Source of the DNA: Vampirovibrionales bacterium
GTDB lineage: Bacteria; Cyanobacteriota; Vampirovibrionia; Vampirovibrionales; JAJTHC01
Length of the DNA: 5,628 nucleotides
Direction of reading: 5' to 3'
Assembly: GCA_021299615.1 (NCBI GenBank)
Contig: JAJTHC010000259.1
Span: forward strand, 1-5,628
How positions within the stretch are numbered: position 1 is the first letter of the stretch; each line of letters begins with the position of its first letter. Below the pieces are notes generated by a model that did not search any database, was not told the origin of the DNA, and saw only the letters and a list, made by a program, of their open reading frames with translations. A program made the position numbers and the translations under genes. This document shows, one piece after another, positions 1 through 5,628 of the stretch.

Positions 1-3000
1 GGATGTGGCTCAAGATGTCATCATCACCGAAGAAGATTGCGGCACTCAAAAAGGCGTGTGGATGCGTTCCATTAGCGACGGTAGCTCCGTTGTGGTTACC
101 CTTGAAGATCGTATCGTTTCAAGAGCGTCTGCGGTTGATGTCGTGCATCCTGAAACAGGGGAAGTCTTGGTTCAAGCAGGTCAAGTCATGACCGAAGCCA
201 TTGCGGATGCCATTAACGAAGCAGGCATTGAAGCAATTTTGGTGCGTTCAGGTCTGACGTGTGAAACCAATTTCGGGATCTGTCAAAAGTGTTATGGCTG
301 GTCGCTCACCACGAATAAGTTGGTGGATCAAGGCGAGGCTATCGGTATTATGGCGGCTCAATCGATTGGTGAGCCTGGTACACAGCTCACTATGCGTACC
401 TTCCACACGGGGGGTGTATTTAGTGGTGGCGTGTCTCGTGAAATCGTCAAAGCGACGAATGCGGGTAAAGTCAAAGTTGAAGTGCCTGTTCGTGATTTCC
501 GTACTCGTCATGGGGATGTGGTGGATATTGCCACTCGTGATGGTCAATTGGTGATTGAAAACGCCAAAGGCAAAGACGACGTCTATACGGTTCCCTTTGG
601 GGCGACCTTGTTTGTGCATAAAAAAGGCACGGCTGTAGAAGCAGGACAAGCCATTTTTGAGTTTGATCCGAGTTCGGCTCGTGGCAATATGAACCGCTTG
701 ACTGAAAAAGCGACCAAAGATATTACGGCTGATTTAAGCGGTAAAGTGCGTTATGAAGACTTTGATGCCGATGAAAAGCGGGATCGTCAAGGTAACATTT
801 CACGCACCGCCAACCGTAGCGGTACGATTTGGGTCTTGGGTGGGGATGTTTACAACTTACCTGCAGGTTCGGACTTAAAAGTGCAAGATGCCCAAAGCGT
901 TTTTGCCGATGACGTGTTGGCTGAAACCATGCTACAAAGTGAGTATGGTGGAGAAGTCCGCCTGCCTGAAGATTTGGTCACGGTTGAAGCGAACATCAAT
1001 AATGAAGATGTAAAAGTCATCGAAAATGGTAAGGAATTGACGGTTGTGATTGCATCAGTCAGTCCTGCCAATGCCGAGTTCGTGCAAACGAAAAAAGAAA
1101 TGTTGTGGCAAGTTTCAGGCGATACCGATGAAGTGGAAGAAACTTACATCATTAAGGCGCCTCAAGGCACGACCGTTGAAAATGGTAGTATCATTGCCGA
1201 ACTAGTGGATGATAGCGTTTCGGTTCCTACTAGTGGTGAAATCCGCTATGAAGGCGTAGAAGTCGACGAGCAACAAATCGTCACTAAAGCAGGTAAAGTT
1301 CTCTTCATTCCTGAAGAGATTCACCAAGTGTCGAAAGATATTTCGCTCAAAGCCCCTGGTTTGGATTCGGGTATGTTCGTCAAAGCAGGAACAGAGCTGG
1401 TCAACGGTATTTATGCTCGTATTGACGGGGTTGTAAACTTTGTGGAAGAAAATGATATTATCCACGAAGTGATTGTGCGTCCTGGTGAATTGTATCGTGT
1501 GGATGAAGTCAAAGACTTGCAAGTCGATGACGGCACGATTATTGAAGTCGGTGATGAAGTGGCGCCTAGTATTGCGGCAACGGTTCGCAGTTTGGTCACC
1601 ATTACTTATCAAATTGATGACGCTGAAGAGAGCTTCAATCCTGATACTGATGATACCTCTTCGCTGGAGTATGCCGAAGTCTTGATTCGTCCTGTTTATG
1701 AGTACGAAGTCGCCCCTCGTGAAGTGAACATTGAGTTCATGTCGACTGAAGAAGAGCATATTCGTGTAATTCCTGTAACACAATTGCAAGCCACAGACGG
1801 TGCCAAGCTTCGTTCTGTCGAAGGCACGTCTTTATTGCGTACCAGCCTTGTACTTCAAATGGGAGGCTTCATGTCTCGCCTAAAAGGGGTGACGGAACTA
1901 CAAGCCTTAACCGAAGAAGAGCAAGAATTGAAAGTGGTTGTGCTTGAGCATATCACCATTCGTCACAACAATAGCTCTGAAACCGTTCGTGCCAATGCGA
2001 CTAAAACGATGCTTTTGGTGGAACATGGTCAAATTATTGAGAAAAACGGAGCCGTCGTTAAATCTCAAGTACTCGCCACAACCAACGGAACGATTTTACT
2101 GCCGAAAGATGCCGATGCTCGTGAAGTGCGTCGCTTATTGCTCGTGTCTCAAAAGCACTTGAAAGAACAGGCCTTAGCAGGCGATGTCATCGTCAAAGCG
2201 GGTGACTTCATTCGTGTGGGTCAAGCCTTAGACAATAAAGGCACGCTTTCGATTGATTCGGCACAAGTGGAAGCCGTCGACGGCAAAACCGTCACCCTCC
2301 ACATTGGACGCCCCTACTTGATTAGCCCTGGTACGCAGTTGCAGGCTGAAAATTACGGCTTGTCTCAACAAGGCGATTTGATTGCCACCTTGATCTTTGA
2401 ACGTCAAAAAACAGGGGATATTGTTCAGGGTCTTCCCAAAGTTGAAGAACTTTTGGAAGGTCGTAAGCCGAAGGAAATTGCGGTTTTGGCTCCTTTTAAT
2501 GCCAAAATTGAAATTACTTGGGATGAAGAAGTGCCTCATGTGTTCCTCGTTGATGATGAAGCAGGTCGTGTGGAAGTGGCGATTCCTTTGGGAGCAAACC
2601 TCTTGGTGGAAGACGGGCAACGCATCAAAGCAGGTGAGCAAGTCACCGATGGTTCGATCAATCCACATGAACTCCTCGAAATTTCAGGCGTTGAAGCCGT
2701 TAGCCAATTCTTAGTTGAAGAAGTCCAACGAGTTTATCGCTCACAAGGCGTTGAAATTGCCGACAAGCACTTGGAAATCATTGTGCGTCAAATGACTCGC
2801 AAGGTTCGTATTGACGAAAGTGGCGATACCTTCTTGTTGGGTGGTGAGTTAGTGGATATGAAAGTCCTCAATGAAGCCAACCGTCAAGCGGAAGAAGCAG
2901 GGCAACGTCCCGCCGCTTACTCTCCTGTTTTACTGGGGATTACCAAAGCCAGTTTGAACACGGAAAGTTTCATCTCGGCTGCTTCGTTCCAAGAAACGAC

Positions 3001-3349
3001 ACGGGTCTTGACGGAAGCCGCTGTTGAAGGACGTATTGACCTCTTGCGTGGACTGAAAGAAAACGTCATTATCGGACGCCTCATCCCAGCAGGGACAGGT
3101 TTCCCACGCTTTAAGGATCAGCGTCGTGAACTTGAGCAGGACGATTCCGCTAACCAAAAATCCAATGCTCGTAAGCCTTCGGCGATTTTGGAAGAAATCG
3201 AAAGCATGTTCGGTTCTCCCGATGTGGAAAGTTTCAGCGATTTCTTACTGGATGATAGCTTTGCCTCTTCGATGGGCATGGGCATTGAAAGTGAAGAAGA
3301 GTTCGATGACTTGGCGGCAAACATCGCCGATGATGATCTGATTGGCTAG
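1..3349 (+). CDS. rpoC2: RNA polymerase beta' subunit, C-terminal part, cyanobacterial RpoC2 type (5' truncated by window)
   Basis: This is the C-terminal part of the catalytic beta' subunit of RNA polymerase. Frame 2 is open from the first base (DVAQD, just after the bridge helix), so the gene begins upstream; numbering here starts at the V at base 5. Cysteines C12, C86, C93 and C96 have exactly the spacing of the E. coli zinc site C814/C888/C895/C898. The trigger-loop helix GEPGTQLTMRTFHTGG follows, with M130 and H134 matching E. coli M932 and H936. A roughly 665-residue insertion comes next (about 140-804). The core resumes at DIVQGLPKVEELLEGRKPKE and runs through DKHLEIIVRQM, LLGITKASLNTESFISAASF and LRGLKENVIIGRLIPAGTGF, ending at F1033. 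An 81-residue acidic tail closes the protein. The insertion size and the wording after it match cyanobacterial RpoC2. Whether the gene is split from rpoC1 or is a full-length rpoC cannot be seen here, so the symbol is tentative. The stop is TAG. Confidence 0.95.
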   Translation, partial: DVAQDVIITEEDCGTQKGVWMRSISDGSSVVVTLEDRIVSRASAVDVVHPETGEVLVQAGQVMTEAIADAINEAGIEAILVRSGLTCETNFGICQKCYGWSLTTNKLVDQGEAIGIMAAQSIGEPGTQLTMRTFHTGGVFSGGVSREIVKATNAGKVKVEVPVRDFRTRHGDVVDIATRDGQLVIENAKGKDDVYTVPFGATLFVHKKGTAVEAGQAIFEFDPSSARGNMNRLTEKATKDITADLSGKVRYEDFDADEKRDRQGNISRTANRSGTIWVLGGDVYNLPAGSDLKVQDAQSVFADDVLAETMLQSEYGGEVRLPEDLVTVEANINNEDVKVIENGKELTVVIASVSPANAEFVQTKKEMLWQVSGDTDEVEETYIIKAPQGTTVENGSIIAELVDDSVSVPTSGEIRYEGVEVDEQQIVTKAGKVLFIPEEIHQVSKDISLKAPGLDSGMFVKAGTELVNGIYARIDGVVNFVEENDIIHEVIVRPGELYRVDEVKDLQVDDGTIIEVGDEVAPSIAATVRSLVTITYQIDDAEESFNPDTDDTSSLEYAEVLIRPVYEYEVAPREVNIEFMSTEEEHIRVIPVTQLQATDGAKLRSVEGTSLLRTSLVLQMGGFMSRLKGVTELQALTEEEQELKVVVLEHITIRHNNSSETVRANATKTMLLVEHGQIIEKNGAVVKSQVLATTNGTILLPKDADAREVRRLLLVSQKHLKEQALAGDVIVKAGDFIRVGQALDNKGTLSIDSAQVEAVDGKTVTLHIGRPYLISPGTQLQAENYGLSQQGDLIATLIFERQKTGDIVQGLPKVEELLEGRKPKEIAVLAPFNAKIEITWDEEVPHVFLVDDEAGRVEVAIPLGANLLVEDGQRIKAGEQVTDGSINPHELLEISGVEAVSQFLVEEVQRVYRSQGVEIADKHLEIIVRQMTRKVRIDESGDTFLLGGELVDMKVLNEANRQAEEAGQRPAAYSPVLLGITKASLNTESFISAASFQETTRVLTEAAVEGRIDLLRGLKENVIIGRLIPAGTGFPRFKDQRRELEQDDSANQKSNARKPSAILEEIESMFGSPDVESFSDFLLDDSFASSMGMGIESEEEFDDLAANIADDDLIG
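422..2416 (+). other. Trigger-loop insertion (SI3-like) inside RpoC2
   Basis: About 665 residues (140-804 of the visible protein) separate the first trigger-loop helix (MRTFHTGG) from the resuming core (DIVQGLPKV). E. coli carries SI3 at the same point with 188 residues, and cyanobacterial RpoC2 carries a much larger version built of repeated sandwich-barrel hybrid (SBHM) domains. What is visible agrees with that. The segment is rich in beta-forming and glycine-turn sequence, with recurrent phrases of the form 'V-x-A-G-x-x-I/L' (GTAVEAGQAIFEF, GMFVKAGTELVNG, DVIVKAGDFIRVG) and 'SG-x-(V/I)-R-Y' (SGKVRYEDF, SGEIRYEGV). The end (GRPYLISPGTQLQAENYG, then IFERQKTGDIVQGLP) is cyanobacteria-like. 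The boundaries are estimates, good to perhaps ten residues. SI3 is known to modulate trigger-loop movement, pausing and factor access; its specific role here is inferred only. Confidence 0.85.
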
Positions 3350-3362
3350 TCATTCATTTTGT

Positions 3363-3398
3363 AAGGGATTCATCATTTAAACGGTGAATCCCTTTTTT
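3363..3398 (+). terminator. Rho-independent terminator after rpoC2
   Basis: A near-perfect hairpin lies 14 bases past the rpoC2 stop codon. The left arm AAGGGATTCATC (3363-3374) pairs with GGTGAATCCCTT (3383-3394) over 12 pairs with a single G-T wobble. The loop is the 8-base ATTTAAAC, and the T run continues to 3398. Stem, loop and T tract fit an intrinsic terminator closing the polymerase transcript. It ends only 16 bases before the waaA start, so it probably also limits how much waaA is made by readthrough. The T run is short because A residues follow it. Confidence 0.88.
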
Positions 3399-3401
3399 AA
3401 A

Positions 3402-3406
3402 AAGGA
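3402..3406 (+). promoter_or_regulatory. Shine-Dalgarno sequence of waaA
   Basis: AAGGA ends 8 bases before the GTG at 3415, a normal spacing that supports this unusual start codon. The site directly abuts the terminator T tract. CCTTTT (3391-3396) can pair with AAAAGG (3400-3405), so part of this ribosome site could be masked by the 3' arm of the terminator when that arm is not in the terminator stem. I see no convincing -35/-10 promoter in the 65-bp gap. Confidence 0.7.
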
Positions 3407-3414
3407 AACGTGTC

Positions 3415-4761
3415 GTGCTTTCAAAAAGCAAAGAAGCCTTTCGTCGTGTACTGCTTTATCAAGCTTTGCTTTTGATTGCTGTGTTTTTCACCTTGCCGTT
3501 TTGGGTGCTTCCCTTTGTGTTTGTGCCGAAGTTACGGGCAGGCTTTTGGCAAAAATGTGGCTTTATTTCACCTGCCTTAGAAGCAAAGCTTGACACGCTG
3601 AACCGAAACCAGCCTGTCTTGTGGATCCATGCGGTTTCAGTCGGTGAACTTTTAGCGGTAAAGCCCTTGATTCACCTGCTTTTAGAGCAGAACATTACGG
3701 TAGTCATTAGTACCACCACCAAAACAGGGCAGACGCTTGCCCAAACGGATTTAGGCAATCAATGTGTGGTGCTGTATTTCCCTTATGATGCTTTTTTTGC
3801 CGTAAACCCTCTGGTCAAAGCCATTCGCCCTGATTTGGTGATGATTATGGAAACTGAATTATGGCCTTATTTTATTTGGTATGTGGGTCACCGTACTTCG
3901 ACCGCCTTGTATTTAATCAACGGACGCTTGTCGGATAAATCGTTTTTGGGCTATCAAAAAATCAAACGCTTTTTAAGACCCATTTTAAGCTTGTTGGATC
4001 ACGCTTACATGCAAACAAAGTTGGATGCCCAGCGTTTTAAGTCCTTACTCTTGCCTCATGCTATTAACAAGGTCTCTGTTTTGGGCAATTTAAAGTTTGA
4101 TTTACCGCCTTGGCACGAACGACAAGACAAAATCCAGCATCTCAAAAAACTCTTCAATTTCCCGAAAGACAGCACGGTGATTACAGTGGCTTCCACCCAC
4201 GAAGGGGAAGAGGCTCTGTTGTTGAATGTATTGTATGAGTTGTCTCGAGATTTCCCTGAATTGCGTGTCGTTTTGGTGCCTCGGCACCCTGATCGGATCC
4301 CTCAAGTGAGCCGTTTGTTGCGGGAAGAAACGTTTCGCTTTCGCTTGAGGTCTTCTTTAAGTGAAACATCTCTCAATACAGAAAAAACGGTTTTGGTGGA
4401 TAGCATCGGTGAATTGAAAGACATCTTAGCGTTTTCGGACATGGCGATTGTCGCAGGGAGCTTTTTGCCTCATTTGGGGGGGCATAACATTTTAGAGCCG
4501 ATTATGGTCGGCACCCCTGTTTTGTACGGACCTTACATGAGCAATTTTAAGGAAATCACATACACGGTGGGTCAACATGAAGCAGGCATTCAGGTGCAAG
4601 ATGCCCTTGCGTTAAAACATGCCATTGTGGAGTTGATGACCAACACCCATGAGCGTGAGCGTTTGATTAAAGCGGGTTATGTGATGCTGGCTGCTCATCA
4701 AGGGCAGACGCATAGCCTTGTGGAAGCGGTCTTAAAGCAGTTGCACTGGCATTCCATATAA
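3415..4761 (+). CDS. waaA: 3-deoxy-D-manno-octulosonic acid (Kdo) transferase, GT30 family
   Basis: This complete 448-residue protein is a WaaA (KdtA) Kdo transferase, which moves Kdo from CMP-Kdo onto the lipid A precursor at the inner membrane, the first step of lipopolysaccharide inner-core assembly. Its length is close to that of the E. coli enzyme (about 425). Residues 12-39 form a hydrophobic N-terminal membrane anchor. WIHAVSVGE (70-78) holds the expected catalytic glutamate, E78. Other family signatures are STTTKTGQ (99-106), METELWP (145-151), GNLKFD (224-229), ASTHEGEE (259-266), VPRHPDR (288-294), and the CMP-sugar side of the GT-B fold in GELKDILAFSD plus AGSFLPHLGGHNILEP (347-362). 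The GTG start is chosen because AAGGA lies 8 bases upstream and the next in-frame Met is only residue 143. Whether it adds one or more Kdo units cannot be read from sequence. It sits behind the rpoC2 terminator and converges on sufS. Confidence 0.95.
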   Translation: MLSKSKEAFRRVLLYQALLLIAVFFTLPFWVLPFVFVPKLRAGFWQKCGFISPALEAKLDTLNRNQPVLWIHAVSVGELLAVKPLIHLLLEQNITVVISTTTKTGQTLAQTDLGNQCVVLYFPYDAFFAVNPLVKAIRPDLVMIMETELWPYFIWYVGHRTSTALYLINGRLSDKSFLGYQKIKRFLRPILSLLDHAYMQTKLDAQRFKSLLLPHAINKVSVLGNLKFDLPPWHERQDKIQHLKKLFNFPKDSTVITVASTHEGEEALLLNVLYELSRDFPELRVVLVPRHPDRIPQVSRLLREETFRFRLRSSLSETSLNTEKTVLVDSIGELKDILAFSDMAIVAGSFLPHLGGHNILEPIMVGTPVLYGPYMSNFKEITYTVGQHEAGIQVQDALALKHAIVELMTNTHERERLIKAGYVMLAAHQGQTHSLVEAVLKQLHWHSI

Positions 4762-4781
4762 AAAACACTCTTTATAAGAGT
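4760..4781 (-). terminator. Short terminator for the - strand sufS gene
   Basis: Read on the - strand just past the sufS stop, ACTCTT (4781-4776) pairs with AAGAGT (4772-4767) around a 3-base ATA loop. It is followed by GTG and six T residues (4765-4760). The stem is short and AT-rich, so this is a modest terminator. Its T tract overlaps the last two bases of the waaA TAA stop codon. On the + strand the same hairpin has no T run after it, so it is unlikely to stop waaA transcription well. Confidence 0.6.
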
Positions 4782-4784
4782 AAG

Positions 4785-5628
4785 CTATCCACATAATCGG
4801 ATCGCCTTGCGTAACGCCGAAACCAAGACATCCACATCGGCAAAGGTATTGTAAAAGCTAAAGCTCGCCCGAGCCGTCGCACTGACATTAAAATGCTTCA
4901 ACAAGGGTTGCACACAATGATGGCCCGTACGAATGGCTACGCCTTCCAAATCCAAGAGCGTCCCCAAATCCAGCGGATGCACATCCCCCACCAAAAAGGA
5001 AATCACCGCCGCCTTATGAGGGGCTTTACCATAAATCCGTAAACCGTCGATGCCTTCAAGGGCTTCGGTCGCATACGCCAAAAGCTCCTGCTCATAACGC
5101 CCAATACGCTCTAAGCCAATGGCTTGCACATAAGACAAGGACGTGCCTAGCCCGATGACTTGAGCGATCGCAGGTGTGCCTGCTTCAAAACGCCGATGCC
5201 CGTCCAAAAACGTGGTTTTTTCGTGCGTCACCACATCAATCATATCGCCCCCGCTTTGATAAGGACGCATGGTATTCAGGATTTCAGGCTTTGCCCATAG
5301 CACGCCTACGCCTGTGGGAGCATAGACCTTATGCCCACTAAAGACGAAGAAATCACAGTCTAAGTCTTGCACATCCACGCTCATGTGAGGCGTCGATTGA
5401 GCCCCGTCGATGAGGACTTTCGCCCCTACGGCGTGGGCTTGAGCAATCATCTCTTTGACAGGATTCACCGTGCCTAAGGCGTTCGACACATGAATGAGGC
5501 TCACGAACTTGGTTTTGTCAGACAGCAAAGACGCATACGCCTCTAAATCCAGCACGCCTTCATCATTCATGGGAATAATTTTAAGCACCGTGCCGAGATC
5601 TTTAGAAAGTTCCTGCCAAGGGACTAAA
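4785..5628 (-). CDS. sufS: Cysteine desulfurase, SufS type (5' truncated by window)
   Basis: This PLP enzyme (class V aminotransferase fold) takes sulfur from L-cysteine, releasing alanine and leaving a persulfide that feeds Fe-S cluster assembly, usually through SufE/SufU to SufBCD. The visible 280 residues start inside the protein at LVPWQELSKDLGT and stay open to the window edge. E. coli SufS has 406 residues, so about 125 N-terminal residues are missing. The internal GTG at 5588 is not the real start. HVSNALGTVNP, the PLP-contacting DGAQS, SGHKVYAPTG with the Schiff-base lysine (codon 5330-5328), RFEAGTP, and RTGHHCVQPLL with the catalytic cysteine (codon 4916-4914) all align with E. coli SufS. 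The RTGHHC form separates the SufS/CsdA group from IscS/NifS. The C terminus is complete (IRLCG, TAG). Its operon partners, if any, lie beyond the right edge. CsdA is the main alternative name. Confidence 0.94.
   Translation of the reverse strand, partial: LVPWQELSKDLGTVLKIIPMNDEGVLDLEAYASLLSDKTKFVSLIHVSNALGTVNPVKEMIAQAHAVGAKVLIDGAQSTPHMSVDVQDLDCDFFVFSGHKVYAPTGVGVLWAKPEILNTMRPYQSGGDMIDVVTHEKTTFLDGHRRFEAGTPAIAQVIGLGTSLSYVQAIGLERIGRYEQELLAYATEALEGIDGLRIYGKAPHKAAVISFLVGDVHPLDLGTLLDLEGVAIRTGHHCVQPLLKHFNVSATARASFSFYNTFADVDVLVSALRKAIRLCG

Noticed and set aside
248..649. A 133-codon open frame on the - strand over the trigger-loop region
   Set aside because: It is antisense to one of the most conserved parts of beta' (zinc site and trigger loop), where the sense frame explains all constraint. 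No family resemblance or start context was seen.
1202..1789. A 195-codon open frame on the - strand inside rpoC2
   Set aside because: It lies wholly antisense to the well-supported beta' frame. Its predicted protein is rich in F, N, H and R with no recognisable family, and the openness is explained by codon bias of the acidic, GAA/GAT-rich sense gene.
2228..2668. A 146-codon - strand frame in the rpoC2 3' half
   Set aside because: It is a shadow of the conserved DIVQGLPKVEELLEGRKPKE region on the other strand, with no independent evidence.
3384..3593. A 69-codon + strand frame covering the rpoC2-waaA gap
   Set aside because: It begins inside the terminator stem with no ribosome site, and runs out of frame through the start of waaA, which is supported by its motifs.
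5586..5588. GTG as the start codon of the - strand desulfurase
   Set aside because: The same frame continues upstream to the window edge encoding LVPWQELSKDLGT, which aligns with the interior of SufS, so the gene is cut by the window rather than starting here.
1..5628. An undescribed multi-gene system
   Set aside because: All three genes are recognisable housekeeping families with intact key residues, and no unexplained stretch longer than about 65 bp remains. I found no repeats, mobile element marks or unknown genes that would support such a claim.

Overview
The window is an ordinary-looking chromosomal segment with three genes. From left to right they are the 3' part of an RNA polymerase beta' subunit gene (rpoC2/rpoC type, + strand), a complete Kdo transferase gene (waaA, + strand), and the 3' part of a SufS-type cysteine desulfurase gene (- strand). 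The last two genes converge. I see no RNA gene, insertion sequence, CRISPR array, prophage or other mobile feature.

The polymerase fragment is strongly cyanobacterial in type. About 665 residues are inserted in the trigger loop, where E. coli has 188. The sequence after the insertion and the catalytic C-terminal core read like cyanobacterial RpoC2. Photosynthetic cyanobacteria generally lack Kdo and its transferase, so a complete waaA directly downstream points instead to a non-photosynthetic relative such as Vampirovibrionia/Melainabacteria. That placement is an inference from two genes. The 5' end of the polymerase gene lies outside the window, so I cannot see whether it is split (rpoC1 + rpoC2) or a single rpoC.

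The layout is compact. rpoC2 ends at 3349. A 65-bp gap follows with a strong intrinsic terminator (3363-3398), a Shine-Dalgarno sequence, and the GTG start of waaA at 3415. waaA ends at 4761. After a 23-bp gap, the - strand sufS ends at 4785, with its own terminator lying in the gap and over the waaA stop codon.

The three genes serve separate housekeeping jobs: transcription, lipopolysaccharide inner-core assembly, and sulfur mobilisation for Fe-S clusters. Nothing suggests that they work as one system. The points most worth a second look are the size and content of the trigger-loop insertion, the combination of cyanobacterial polymerase with Kdo transferase, and the terminator/ribosome-site arrangement ahead of waaA.
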